NCBI GenBank assembly: GCA_034435035.1
Contig: DAOTXW010000062.1
Location: 89,611 to 153,610, forward strand
Length of the DNA: 64,000 nt
DNA from: JAHEME01 sp034435035
Lineage (GTDB): Bacteria; Chloroflexota; Anaerolineae; Aggregatilineales; UBA3940
Direction of reading: 5' to 3'
Every line of letters starts with the position of its first letter. Positions within the stretch are counted from its first letter, which is position 1. Of the stretch, positions 24,649-33,508 are shown in pieces. The notes beneath the pieces were generated by a model, which saw nothing but the letters and a program-made list of their open reading frames with translations, was not told where the DNA came from and did no database searches. The position numbers were made by a program, and so were the translations under genes.

Positions 24649-24693
24649 GTGCGCTTCCTCCTGATCGGGGCCGGCGGGTTGATGGATCGGGCT

Positions 24694-24756
24694 TGCGCCA
24701 GCCTCCTGCGGCTGGCAGCAGGCTGGCGCAGGGGAAGCCTCGCGCCGTGGCGAGGC
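24694..24756 (-). other. Two hairpins in the gap-dhaK spacer
   Basis: The first (24737-24743 with 24750-24756, GCCTCGC) sits directly after the gap stop. The second has an 11-bp perfect stem (24694-24704 with 24720-24730) extended by a C-C mismatch and four more pairs. Neither is followed by a T run, so they may be processing or stabilising elements that give gap mRNA separate abundance. Confidence 0.6.
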
Positions 24757-24761
24757 AGAAG

Positions 24762-25778
24762 CTACAGCTTCGAGCCCATGAGCCGGGCCAGGTCCACAGT
24801 GCGCACCGAATAGCCCCACTCATTGTCGTACCAGGCCACCACCTTCACGTAGTTGCCGCTGCCGCCCATGACATAGGTGAACTGGGCATCGACGATACTG
24901 GAGCGGTTGTCGCCTTTGTAGTCGATGCTTACCAGCGGCTCCTCGGAGAAGCCCAGGATGCCCTTCAGCGAGCCATTGGCCGCATCGCGGAAAGCCTTGT
25001 GCAGCGCCTCGGTCGTGGTTTCCTTTTCCAGCAGGGCAGTGAAGTCCACCACCGATACAGTCGAGGTCGGGACGCGCAGGGCATAGCCGTCGAACTTCCC
25101 CTTCAATTCGGGGATGACCAGCGCGACCGCCTTGGCAGCGCCGGTGGTCGTCGGGATGATGCTCATCGCGGCGGCGCGGGCGCGGCGCAGATCCTTGTGC
25201 GGCAGATCGAGGATCTTCTGATCATTCGTATAGGCGTGGATGGTGGTCATCAACGCCCGCACGATCCCGAAGTTGTCCTGCACAACCTTGGCTGCCGGGG
25301 CCAGGCAGTTGGTGGTGCAGCTGGCGTTGGAGACGATGTGATGCTTGGCCGGGTCGTACATGCCCTCATTGACGCCCAGCACGATGGTCAGATCTTCGCC
25401 CTTGGCCGGTGCGCTGATGATGACCTTCTTCGCGCCGGCGTCCAGGTGCTTGCCGGCATCGTCCCGGCTGGTGAACTTGCCGGTCGACTCGATCACGATA
25501 TCCGCGCCGACATCCTTCCACGGCAGGGTGGAGGGGTCCTTCTCGGTGAAGAACTTGACAAAGTCGCCATCCACCACCAGGCCATTGTCCTTAACCTCAA
25601 CCGTGCCGTGGAAATGGCCATAGTTGGAGTCGTACTTGAAAAGGTGCGCCATGGTGGGCATATCACCGATATCGTTGATGCCCACTACATCAAAGTCCTT
25701 CGGGTAGTTCTCCTTGATGATCTTGAGCACCTGGCGGCCGATGCGGCCGAAGCCATTGATCCCGATACGAATTGCCAT
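24762..25778 (-). CDS. gap: Glyceraldehyde-3-phosphate dehydrogenase (type I)
   Basis: The 338-residue protein has the NAD-binding INGFGRIGRQVLK, the catalytic SNASCTTNCLAP and the C-terminal WYDNEWGYSVRTVDL. It oxidises glyceraldehyde 3-phosphate to 1,3-bisphosphoglycerate with NAD. It starts 25 bases after yvcK and precedes dhaK in the operon. Confidence 0.98.
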   Translation of the reverse strand: MAIRIGINGFGRIGRQVLKIIKENYPKDFDVVGINDIGDMPTMAHLFKYDSNYGHFHGTVEVKDNGLVVDGDFVKFFTEKDPSTLPWKDVGADIVIESTGKFTSRDDAGKHLDAGAKKVIISAPAKGEDLTIVLGVNEGMYDPAKHHIVSNASCTTNCLAPAAKVVQDNFGIVRALMTTIHAYTNDQKILDLPHKDLRRARAAAMSIIPTTTGAAKAVALVIPELKGKFDGYALRVPTSTVSVVDFTALLEKETTTEALHKAFRDAANGSLKGILGFSEEPLVSIDYKGDNRSSIVDAQFTYVMGGSGNYVKVVAWYDNEWGYSVRTVDLARLMGSKL

Positions 25779-25803
25779 GATAGTGTCTCCTTGTAACTGA
25801 GAT

Positions 25804-27141
25804 TCAATTGCCCGGGGAAGAACTTATGTCCGGACCCTCAGCGAAGCGCCCGGACAGCGCCAGGACATGCATGATGGCCTGCGCCAGCCGATCCGCATCG
25901 TGACGCCACGATCGATGTTCATCCACCAGCGGCGCGCTGTGGATCCGGATGGTTGGGCTGCTGCCGTTGTGATGAACGCCTTCCGGGCGAACATACGTGA
26001 AGTTGGAACCGGGCGCCAGAGGCGGGAAGCGATCGTTAGCCAGCACGATATCGAATAGGCCCCTGCCCACATGACGTTCGATGGCACGCACATGATCCTC
26101 TACCGTGAAGCCCTCCGTCTCGCCGCGCTGCGTGGCCACATTGCAGACATACACTTTGAGCGCCGAGCTGGAACGAATTGCCTCGGCGATGCCGGGCACC
26201 AGCAGATTGGGCAGGATGCTGGTGAACAGGCTGCCCGGCCCCAGGACGATCAGATCGGCAGACAGGATGGCCTGGATTGCGCCGGGGTAGGCGGGAGCGT
26301 CATCCGGCTGCAGAAACACCCGCTCAATCGTCCCCAGCCCTTCAGGGATAGCTGATTCGCCGGCCACGCGGCGCGTGCTGTCGGTCAGCGTCTCACGCAG
26401 ATCAGCCATGAGCGTAACGTCGGCCAGCGTTGACGGCAACACTTTTCCCCGGATGGCGAGCACACGGCTGCTTTCGATCAGCGCCTGCTCGAAGCTTCCG
26501 GTGACGCTGCTGAGCGCCGTGATGAACAGGTTGCCAAAGCTGTGGCCTTCCAGCCCGCCTTCGCCAAAGCGGTACTGAAACAGCTGAGTCATCAACCCTT
26601 CATCACGCGCGAGGGCCGCAATGTTGTTGCGGAAGTCCCCGGGGGGCAGCACTCCCAGGTCGCGGCGCAGACGGCCCGAACTTCCGCCATCATCGGCGAC
26701 CGTGACTACAGCGGTCAGGTTGGCCGTATGCGCCTTCAGGCCGCGCAGCAGAGTGGGAAGCCCCGTTCCCCCGCCAATCGTCACGATCTTGGGGCCTCGC
26801 TGGCCCCGCCGATGCTCCATCATGGCCTCGATCACTTCCGCGCCGCCCATCGCCAGGGGCCGGAGGATGGCCTGGTTGATACGGATCACAGCCAGCACCG
26901 CACAGGCAAACCCCGCCAGCCCGGCGACAGCTCCGAGGATCCACAGCGGGGCGCGCACCAGATGCAGCAGGTGCGACCACAGCAGCGATGGCCGAGCGCG
27001 ATAGAGGGCTAACACCACCAGCGCGAACCCGACTCCCATCAGCCCGGAGGATGCGATCAGGAATGCTAACCAGCGTTTGACTCCAATGCCGGGAGTCAAC
27101 CATTTCAGGAGCATACGGGGCTTCGGGCGCTGAGTGGTCAC
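25804..27141 (-). CDS. yvcK: YvcK/CofD-family gluconeogenesis factor with membrane N-terminus
   Basis: I chose GTG 27141, preceded by AGGGG at 6 bases; the frame is open to another GTG at 27189 without a binding site. The first ~105 residues hold three hydrophobic segments. The YvcK domain follows with IVTIGGGTGLPTLLRGLK, VADDGGSSGRLRRDLGVLPPGDFRNN, EGHSFGNLFI and LGPGSLFTSILPNLLVPGI. YvcK proteins bind UDP-GlcNAc and affect gluconeogenesis and cell-wall precursor flow in Bacillus. First gene of the glycolytic operon, with the strongest visible promoter at 27216-27245. Confidence 0.92.
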   Translation of the reverse strand: MTTQRPKPRMLLKWLTPGIGVKRWLAFLIASSGLMGVGFALVVLALYRARPSLLWSHLLHLVRAPLWILGAVAGLAGFACAVLAVIRINQAILRPLAMGGAEVIEAMMEHRRGQRGPKIVTIGGGTGLPTLLRGLKAHTANLTAVVTVADDGGSSGRLRRDLGVLPPGDFRNNIAALARDEGLMTQLFQYRFGEGGLEGHSFGNLFITALSSVTGSFEQALIESSRVLAIRGKVLPSTLADVTLMADLRETLTDSTRRVAGESAIPEGLGTIERVFLQPDDAPAYPGAIQAILSADLIVLGPGSLFTSILPNLLVPGIAEAIRSSSALKVYVCNVATQRGETEGFTVEDHVRAIERHVGRGLFDIVLANDRFPPLAPGSNFTYVRPEGVHHNGSSPTIRIHSAPLVDEHRSWRHDADRLAQAIMHVLALSGRFAEGPDISSSPGN

Positions 27142-27215
27142 AACTGGCCCCTGGAGGTATGCGAGAGCCGATGGCGAAGGGACTGCCACCGCAATTTACC
27201 GTACACCAAAAAGTG

Positions 27216-27245
27216 ATCATAGCATGGGGCATGAAAGGCTGTCAA
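27216..27245 (-). promoter_or_regulatory. Promoter of the yvcK-gap-dhaKL-pgk-tpiA operon
   Basis: On the minus strand, TTGACA (27240-27245) and TATGAT (27216-27221) have an 18-base spacer, and TG precedes the -10 box with one base between. No other good promoter is visible before tpiA. Confidence 0.75.
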
Positions 27246-27399
27246 AGCCCGTGCGTGACGTTTGTCCTACTATCTGCCGGTATAAAAAGCCTGATTTCTC
27301 CCCGCTGCCTGCATGAGGCTGGCATCAGGGTCTTGTAGCCCGCCGGGGAAGATGATACAACAGGCATGGTCTTCTTCACCTGCTGGCAAGGAGCTCACT

Positions 27400-28614
27400 A
27401 TGGCTAACTTTGACCTGATGCGTCGGCTGGCCCTTCCAGAGGGCGGCAAGATCATTCTGCTGGTTATGGACGGACTGGGGGGGCTGCCGCTCGAAGTGGA
27501 TGGCCCTACCGAGCTGGAAGCCGCCAGCACCCCCAATCTGGATAGGCTGGCCCGTGAGGGCAGCACGGGCATGACGATCCCGATCGCGCGCGGGGTGGAA
27601 CCGGGCAGCGGCCCTGCGCATCTGGCACTGTTTGGCTATGATCCGCTGGTCTACGACATCGGCCGGGGGGCGCTGGAAGCAGCAGGCATCGGCATCCAGA
27701 TTGGCCCCGGCGATGTGGCTGCCCGGGGCAACTTCTGCACTGTGGACGCAAACGGTCTGATCAGCGATCGTCGGGCCGGGCGCATCGCCACCGAGAAGAG
27801 CGCGAAGGCCGTTGAAGCCATGCGTGCTGTGAAAGTGCCCGGTGTGGAGATCGAGGTGCAGCCGGTCAAGGAGCATCGCTTCGCCCTGGTGCTGCGCGGC
27901 CCGGGCCTGGATGCGCGCGTCAGCGAGACCGATCCTCTGGGCACCAACCTGGCGCCGCTGCCAGCCAGGGCAGAAGCTCCTGAGGCGCAGCGCACTGCCG
28001 AGGCAGTCAACCAGTTCATCGAGGGTGCCCGCCGGGTGCTGGCCGATCACCATCCGGCCAACATGATCACCCTGCGTGGCTTCGCCACCGACCCTGCCCT
28101 GCCCAGCTTCCAGGATGTCTACAGGCTCAACCCCGCCTGCGTGGCCGTCTACCCGATGTACAGGGGGGTGAGCCGGCTGGTGGGCATGCAGATCATCCAG
28201 ACCGGCCCCGGCGATACGCCGCTGGATGAGTTCCAGAAAGTCGGCGCTATCTGGGCCGACTATGATTTTGTGTTCTGCCACATCAAAGCCACCGACAGCC
28301 GCGGCGAGGATGGCAGCTTCGAGGCAAAGGCGGCGGTGATCGAGGAGGTTGATGCGGCGCTGCCGGCTCTGCTGGACCTCAACCCGGATGTGCTGATCGT
28401 CACTGGCGATCACTCGACTCCTGCCCGGCTGCGTTCCCACTCGTTCCACCCGGTTCCCCTGCTGCTCTGGGCGCCCGCAACCCACATGCGCGGGCGGTCT
28501 ACCGGCTTCGGTGAGCGCGAGTGCATGGCTGGCCCGCTGGGGCAGTTCCCTGCCACAGACCTGATGCCGCTGGCGCTGGCTCACGCCCGGCGGTTGGGCC
28601 GCTACGGCGCGTAG
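27400..28614 (+). CDS. apgM: 2,3-bisphosphoglycerate-independent phosphoglycerate mutase, archaeal type
   Basis: ATG 27400 with AAGGAG 6 bases upstream gives 404 residues. The metal-binding MDGLGGLP (Asp24), TPNLDRLAREG, RGNFCTVD, HIKATDSRGEDG and VTGDHSTPARLRSHSFHPVPLL match the ApgM branch of the alkaline-phosphatase superfamily. It converts 3-phosphoglycerate to 2-phosphoglycerate. Divergent from the yvcK operon, it supplies the next glycolytic step after Pgk. A TATAAA at 27281-27286 may be its -10 box, but no clear -35 is seen. Confidence 0.95.
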   Translation: MANFDLMRRLALPEGGKIILLVMDGLGGLPLEVDGPTELEAASTPNLDRLAREGSTGMTIPIARGVEPGSGPAHLALFGYDPLVYDIGRGALEAAGIGIQIGPGDVAARGNFCTVDANGLISDRRAGRIATEKSAKAVEAMRAVKVPGVEIEVQPVKEHRFALVLRGPGLDARVSETDPLGTNLAPLPARAEAPEAQRTAEAVNQFIEGARRVLADHHPANMITLRGFATDPALPSFQDVYRLNPACVAVYPMYRGVSRLVGMQIIQTGPGDTPLDEFQKVGAIWADYDFVFCHIKATDSRGEDGSFEAKAAVIEEVDAALPALLDLNPDVLIVTGDHSTPARLRSHSFHPVPLLLWAPATHMRGRSTGFGERECMAGPLGQFPATDLMPLALAHARRLGRYGA

Positions 28615-28637
28615 ATCATCCATTCGGATGAAGCCAA

Positions 28638-28663
28638 CAGCGGCGGCCTCCAGGCCGCCGCTG
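28638..28663. terminator. Bidirectional terminator hairpin
   Basis: CAGCGGCGGCCT and AGGCCGCCGCTG form a near-continuous 11-12-bp stem between the convergent ends of apgM and the membrane gene at 28686. No T run. Confidence 0.65.
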
Positions 28664-28685
28664 CGCATTCCAGCAAGAAGCGTTC

Positions 28686-29390
28686 TTACCGGCGCCGCAG
28701 CTCCCGCCACGACAGGGCAGCGATCAGGATAGCTTCCACCAGGGCCCCGCCGAATAGCAGCGCAAAGGCATCGATCCAGAAGCGCTCCGGGTACAGCCGG
28801 ATCAGGGTATCCGATGTGGGGAATATCCACGTGTCGCCCTGGAAGAACAACAGATGAAACTGCGTAAACAGCCAATCGAATGCCAGCGCCACGGCAGCGA
28901 TCCCCCCCACCAGCAGCGCCACCGTCAGGATGCCTCCGCCCAGCAGGCTGCGCGCCAGCGCGGCGTGATTTCCCGGGCTGGCAGCCAGCAGCCCGACGCA
29001 AAATATCACCACGGCCAGCAGCGCCAGGCCAGAACGCACCAGCCGCTGAGTGACCAGCTTGACGTCGTACATGTGCGACAGCTCGCGCTCGTTGAACACG
29101 GGTGCGCCGTCGGGGAACGTCAGGTCGCCCAGAAAATGGATGTCCTCATCATTGAACAGGTAGGCCAGCCCCAGGGGGCCATATAGCAGCCGATCCTCCC
29201 GGGTCATGCCAAACGGATCGGGGGGAAAGCCCGGCCGGTTGTACTCCCAGGTCATGAACAGCGGACTCATCAGCAGGCGCGCGTTGATCAGGATCAGCAC
29301 CAGGGGCAGCGCGGCTGTGATGATCAGCCCAACCAGCGCCGCCAGCCAGCCCGGCAGCAAGCGCCCGGCAGGGAGCGATGTGCTTTCCAT
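28686..29390 (-). CDS. TIGR01906-type (DUF1461) integral membrane protein
   Basis: The 234-residue protein has four hydrophobic segments (about 14-41, 117-137, 147-171, 210-228). The family signature FHLLFFQGDTWIFPTSDTLIRLYPERFW lies between the third and fourth helices, with ELSHMYDVKLV earlier outside the membrane. Family function is unknown. It follows the spermidine synthase-like gene by 10 bases on the same strand. Confidence 0.85.
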   Translation of the reverse strand: MESTSLPAGRLLPGWLAALVGLIITAALPLVLILINARLLMSPLFMTWEYNRPGFPPDPFGMTREDRLLYGPLGLAYLFNDEDIHFLGDLTFPDGAPVFNERELSHMYDVKLVTQRLVRSGLALLAVVIFCVGLLAASPGNHAALARSLLGGGILTVALLVGGIAAVALAFDWLFTQFHLLFFQGDTWIFPTSDTLIRLYPERFWIDAFALLFGGALVEAILIAALSWRELRRR

Positions 29391-29400
29391 GCGACCTCCT

Positions 29401-30978
29401 TTACTGGCAGGGCAGCTCGCTGCTGCCGCTCAGGACGAAACTCACCAGGATCAGATCGGTCATCAGTTCCACGGCTGCGCGATCGTCGGTGAAGACCGGG
29501 CCGCTGGCCGGCGTCGGACGAAGCTGATCACTGGCCTGCTGGAGCACCTGCGGAAGCAGCGGATGCACACCATCAGGCAGCGCCTTCAGATTAGCCTGCA
29601 GATTCTCAGGAGAAGTTGGCTGTGCTGTCGCATACAGGATGGTGTTGCAGCTGTTGGGCACATCCACCACATGGACGGAGGCAAATACCTCCGCCAGCGT
29701 GGCGGCAAACGCTGCGATGAGGCGCCGATCCCCTGACGTGCGGCCTACATTGATCGCCACCACACCCCGCCCCGAAAGGTGATCCCGGGCTTCTTGAAAG
29801 AACTCCACCGTGGACAGGTGCCAGGGGATATACGGCAGTCGGTAGGCATCCACCCCGATGACATCATACGTGCGGCGGCTGGCTGCCAGGGCGGTGCGGC
29901 CATCCTGGACGATCACATTGACGTTGGCTTCTGTCATGCCAAAGTACTCGCGCCCCACCCGGATGATGGCCGGGTCAATCTCCATTCCATCGATCGGGAT
30001 AGGCCCGAACACCGCTGTATACTGCTTGGGGATCGTGCCGCCCGCCAGCCCGACCATGGCCATGCTGGTTACATCTGCGGGTGAGAAAGGCGGTGCATTG
30101 AAAAACGGAGCCGCCAGAAAATAGTCCCAGGTGCCGCCGGTAGCCAGGAAGTCGGGATAGTCCGGGAAGTACTCAGAATGTATCCCCTGCCCCTCGTTAA
30201 GCAGCAGGACATTGGCCGTGCCCCAGCGAGCCACCTGAATGTAGTTGTAGGCCGACTCCTCCTCGTAGATCAGCGTGGCATTGCGCGGCGGAGGGCGGAG
30301 CGGGCCGCGCAGCACGAGCAGGGCCAGCCCGATGATGATCGCCGGCATCCAGATCAGCTTCAGGGCTTCGCGTCGATCGATCTGCCCAAGCCCGATCAGG
30401 GCGACCAGCCACAGCATCCCGGCCAGGCTCATGAAGCTGAGATTGGTGCCGATGGCAGGGATCAGGATCAACACCGGCAGGAACGTTCCGATGATGCTGC
30501 CCACAGTTGAGATGGCGTACATCCGGCCCGCAATGCGTCCTGCGCTGGCCGTATCCTGGATCGCCAGCCGTATCGCAAAGGGCGATACGGTCGCCAGGAG
30601 CGTCACCGGGACAGAGAACAGCGCCAGCACCGCAACGAACGACCCGACCAGCGTCGCTGCCTGGATGTTCAGGACAGCCTGCGCGGCCAGCTGAAGCACC
30701 GGCCGGGCCGCAATCGGGATCAGGGCCGTGCAGAAGGCGCCCCAGGCGATCGTGCGATAGAACGTCACCGGCCGGGGCGACCGGTCGGCGATGCGCCCTC
30801 CCAGAAAATACCCGGCGGTCAGGTAGAGCAGGATCAGGCCGATGATGGTGGCCCAGACGAGGTTGCTTGTCCCGAACACGGTGCCCAGCAGACGCGAGGC
30901 GCTCAGCTCGACGCCTAACGTGGTCAGGCCGGCAGTGAAAACGGTGACATAGAGATAGCGGAGTGAAGGTTGCTTCAA
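29401..30978 (-). CDS. Membrane-fused spermidine synthase-like protein
   Basis: The TTG at 30978, with GAGGAG 8 bases upstream, gives 525 residues. The N-terminal ~220 residues form about seven helices with MFS-like LSASRLLGTVFGTSNLVWATIIG and YFLGGRIADRSPRP. The C-terminal half is Rossmann-like (MVGLAGGTIPKQY, IDGMEIDPAIIRVGREYF, VQDGRTALAASRRTYDVIGVDAY), resembling SpeE. Such fusions are common in Chloroflexota and Proteobacteria. Whether aminopropyl transfer is retained is unclear, as GGGEG is replaced by GLAGG. Confidence 0.85.
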   Translation of the reverse strand: MKQPSLRYLYVTVFTAGLTTLGVELSASRLLGTVFGTSNLVWATIIGLILLYLTAGYFLGGRIADRSPRPVTFYRTIAWGAFCTALIPIAARPVLQLAAQAVLNIQAATLVGSFVAVLALFSVPVTLLATVSPFAIRLAIQDTASAGRIAGRMYAISTVGSIIGTFLPVLILIPAIGTNLSFMSLAGMLWLVALIGLGQIDRREALKLIWMPAIIIGLALLVLRGPLRPPPRNATLIYEEESAYNYIQVARWGTANVLLLNEGQGIHSEYFPDYPDFLATGGTWDYFLAAPFFNAPPFSPADVTSMAMVGLAGGTIPKQYTAVFGPIPIDGMEIDPAIIRVGREYFGMTEANVNVIVQDGRTALAASRRTYDVIGVDAYRLPYIPWHLSTVEFFQEARDHLSGRGVVAINVGRTSGDRRLIAAFAATLAEVFASVHVVDVPNSCNTILYATAQPTSPENLQANLKALPDGVHPLLPQVLQQASDQLRPTPASGPVFTDDRAAVELMTDLILVSFVLSGSSELPCQ

Positions 30979-31005
30979 TAGAGCGTCTCCTCAGAATGAA
31001 CGCGG

Positions 31006-31071
31006 ATTATAGCCTGCCGGTGGAACGGATGGCGAGCAGGGCGGCGCGACTCTCCTGCGATGCGCTATAAT
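31006..31071. promoter_or_regulatory. Divergent pair of -10 boxes
   Basis: TATAAT is present on the minus strand (31006-31011, toward the spermidine synthase-like gene) and on the plus strand (31066-31071, toward ruvB). Neither has a good -35 box. Confidence 0.5.
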
Positions 31072-31135
31072 TCAGCCCGTATCTGTGCCTGTCCTGCGAG
31101 CTTGCGCCGCCCTGCTGGTTATTAAAGGAATGCTC

Positions 31136-32167
31136 ATGTCTGACGATGATCGCCTGGTCTCCGGCCAGCGCAAGCCCGAAGACAGTGCGACCCATATCGA
31201 CGCCGCCCTCCGGCCGCGCCTGCTGAGCGACATCTACGGCCAGGAGGCGCTGGTGGAGAATCTTCGCATCCTGATCGAGGCGGCCCGCTCACGTGGCGAA
31301 GCCCTGGATCACATTCTCTTCTACGGGCCGCCAGGGCTGGGAAAGACCTCGCTCAGCCATGTGATGGCCAATGAGATGGGGGTCAACATCCGTGTGACCG
31401 CCGGGCCGGTCATCGAACGGGCGGGCGATCTGGCGGCGATCCTGACGAACCTGCGCAAGGGCGATATCCTGTTCATCGACGAGGTGCACCGGCTGGGCCG
31501 CGCCGTGGAGGAGGTGCTGTACCCGGCTATGGAGGACTACGCTCTTGACATCGTCATCGGCAAGGGCCCCAGCGCGCGCAACATCCGTCTCAAGCTGCCC
31601 CGCTTCACCGTGATCGGGGCTACGACCCGGCTGGCGTTGATGACAGCTCCACTGCGGGCCCGCTTCGGCGCTGTCTACCGCCTGGATTTCTATAGCACGG
31701 AAGCGCTCACCCGCATCATCAAGCGGGCTGCCGAGATGCTGAATGTGCCCATCGAGCCGGAGGGTACAGCCGAGCTGGCCCGCCGGGCCCGCGGGACGCC
31801 GCGCGTTGCGCTGCGCCTGCTCCGCCGGGTGCGGGACTTCGCTCAGGTGCGCGCTGCGGGTCGCATTACGCTGGAAGTTGCGCAGGATGCGCTGAACCTG
31901 CTGGAGATCGACGCGCTGGGGCTGGATGACATCGACCGCCGGGTGCTGCATGCCATCATCGATAAGTTCAACGGCGGGCCGGTTGGGCTGGACACCATTG
32001 CGGCGGCCATCAGCGAGGAAGCGGACACGATCATGGATGTCTACGAGCCGTATCTGCTTCAGCTTGGCTTCCTGGAGCGCACCCCGCGGGGGCGGGTTGC
32101 CACACGCCGCGCTTACGAGCATCTGGGCTACCCGGGTGAACAGGCCGGGCAGCAGAGGCTGTTCTGA
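31136..32167 (+). CDS. ruvB: Holliday junction branch-migration helicase RuvB
   Basis: ATG 31136 with AAAGGA 6 bases upstream gives 343 residues. The AAA+ motor shows Walker A GPPGLGKT (64-71), Walker B FIDEVHRL and sensor-1 GATTR, and the arginine finger region PLRARFG and the C-terminal winged helix (GFLERTPRGRVATRRAYEHLG) are present. RuvB drives branch migration with RuvA and RuvC, which are not in the window. DUF2277 follows by 3 bases. Confidence 0.98.
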   Translation: MSDDDRLVSGQRKPEDSATHIDAALRPRLLSDIYGQEALVENLRILIEAARSRGEALDHILFYGPPGLGKTSLSHVMANEMGVNIRVTAGPVIERAGDLAAILTNLRKGDILFIDEVHRLGRAVEEVLYPAMEDYALDIVIGKGPSARNIRLKLPRFTVIGATTRLALMTAPLRARFGAVYRLDFYSTEALTRIIKRAAEMLNVPIEPEGTAELARRARGTPRVALRLLRRVRDFAQVRAAGRITLEVAQDALNLLEIDALGLDDIDRRVLHAIIDKFNGGPVGLDTIAAAISEEADTIMDVYEPYLLQLGFLERTPRGRVATRRAYEHLGYPGEQAGQQRLF

Positions 32168-32170
32168 ATC

Positions 32171-32371
32171 ATGTGCCGCAGTATAAAGCAGCTCCGCCAG
32201 ACTGACCGGCTGCCAACCGACGAAGAGATCGCCGCCGCCGCATTGCAGTATGTGCGCAAGGTCAGCGGCTACCGCAAACCCTCGCGCGCCCGCCAGCCGG
32301 CTTTTGACCGGGCCGTTGAGGAGATCACCGCATCGACGCGGCGCCTGCTGGACGATCTGCGCGAAACCTGA
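32171..32371 (+). CDS. DUF2277 family protein (66 aa)
   Basis: The protein starts MCRSIKQLRQTDRLPTDEEI, the hallmark of DUF2277, and continues with ALQYVRKVSGYRKPS. It is short and basic with no known function. It starts 3 bases after ruvB and is probably translated from the same mRNA. Confidence 0.85.
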   Translation: MCRSIKQLRQTDRLPTDEEIAAAALQYVRKVSGYRKPSRARQPAFDRAVEEITASTRRLLDDLRET

Positions 32372-32496
32372 GCCGCTCCCCTGTGCTCAGTGCCTCATAG
32401 TGACCTCCGCTGTCAGGGGAATCGCTGATCCGGGAACTGTATGAATGCGGATGGCGTTCTACTGGTAGCAGTCCTGCGGCGACGGAGGAGAAACCT

Positions 32497-33315
32497 ATGA
32501 GCCAGCCCATCCCGCCTGAACGTGACCGGCCTGCGCCAGCCAGGAGGCCGCCCCGCATCCCGCCCGATGAACCTGCCGCCTCGGCAGCCCAGACTCCGGT
32601 CTGGCTGTGGACACTGGTCGGTGCCATCGTCCTGCTGGCGCTGGTGGCCGGCGGCATTGGCGGCTTTATCGCCGGACGGCAGTATGAGCAGGCTGCCCGG
32701 TACGATATTTACTGGCTGCTCGGCGCTACCTTTGAGGATTCGCTTGAGGGGGTGGTGCTGGGAGCCGTCTACGCAGGCGGCCCGGCTTCGTCAGCGGGTT
32801 TGCAGGAAGGTGACAGGCTGCTCGCCATCGATGGATCGCCTGTCAGCAGCGCCGCGCAGGCGCGCCGCCGGGTGGGGCGGCACGTCCCCGGCGACATCGT
32901 CCGCCTGACCGTGGCCCGCGGGGTCTTCACCGAGCAGTTTGAAGTGCCCCTGGGCTTCGTGATCATCAGCGGGCCGCTGCCCATCGAGCCGCTGCCAACC
33001 CTCCTGCCGCCGCCGCCCATTGTGGGCACTTCGCAGGACAGCCTGCTTGGCGTGTACTACCGGATGCTCAAGCCCGGCGATCCCTTCAGCGTGACGGATG
33101 GCGCGCTGATCATCACTGCATGGCCCGGCGGCCCGGCAGCCCGGGCGGGCCTTGAGGCCGGCGATATCGTGCTGGCGGTTAATGGACAGAGCCTGTCACA
33201 GTCCCTCTCACTGGAGCAGGCTATCGCCCGTTTCGGGCCAGGCGATACTGTCCGGCTGCAGGTGCTCAAGGCGGAGGGAGTGACCACAACCGTCCGGGTG
33301 ACCCTCAGCGGATGA
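32497..33315 (+). CDS. Membrane-anchored protein with two PDZ domains
   Basis: This 272-residue protein has a Pro-rich cytoplasmic start, one transmembrane helix (about 36-60) and two PDZ domains: AVYAGGPASSAGLQEGDRLLAIDGSPV (about 90-117) and AWPGGPAARAGLEAGDIVLAVNGQSL (about 209-234), joined by a Pro-rich linker. No protease domain is present, unlike DegP or CtpA. It may be an adaptor for an envelope protease. GGAGGAG precedes the ATG. Confidence 0.8.
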   Translation: MSQPIPPERDRPAPARRPPRIPPDEPAASAAQTPVWLWTLVGAIVLLALVAGGIGGFIAGRQYEQAARYDIYWLLGATFEDSLEGVVLGAVYAGGPASSAGLQEGDRLLAIDGSPVSSAAQARRRVGRHVPGDIVRLTVARGVFTEQFEVPLGFVIISGPLPIEPLPTLLPPPPIVGTSQDSLLGVYYRMLKPGDPFSVTDGALIITAWPGGPAARAGLEAGDIVLAVNGQSLSQSLSLEQAIARFGPGDTVRLQVLKAEGVTTTVRVTLSG

Positions 33316-33357
33316 AGCTGCTCGCCTGATACCCCCTCCCGGCAGTCCGTGTTATGC

Positions 33358-33363
33358 TATAGT
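33358..33363 (+). promoter_or_regulatory. Extended -10 box upstream of the M29 pair
   Basis: TGC-TATAGT is an extended -10 element about 145 bases before the first aminopeptidase gene. No -35 consensus is found. Confidence 0.4.
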
Positions 33364-33508
33364 CCACGGGCAGCGTATAGGATACGCCATCGGCCGCAGC
33401 GCACAGTTTGCCGCCCGGGTTCCCTTTCGCTCAGGACGGCGTTGCTCTTCCGTGCGGCTGATGCCAGCCTGTTTTTCTGCGTCTGCTGATTCGTGGAGGC
33501 TCGAGAGC

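Noticed and set aside
27376..29001. A 541-codon minus-strand frame opposite apgM
   Set aside because: Its translation is low-complexity and without family similarity, whereas apgM on the other strand has all its motifs and a ribosome-binding site.
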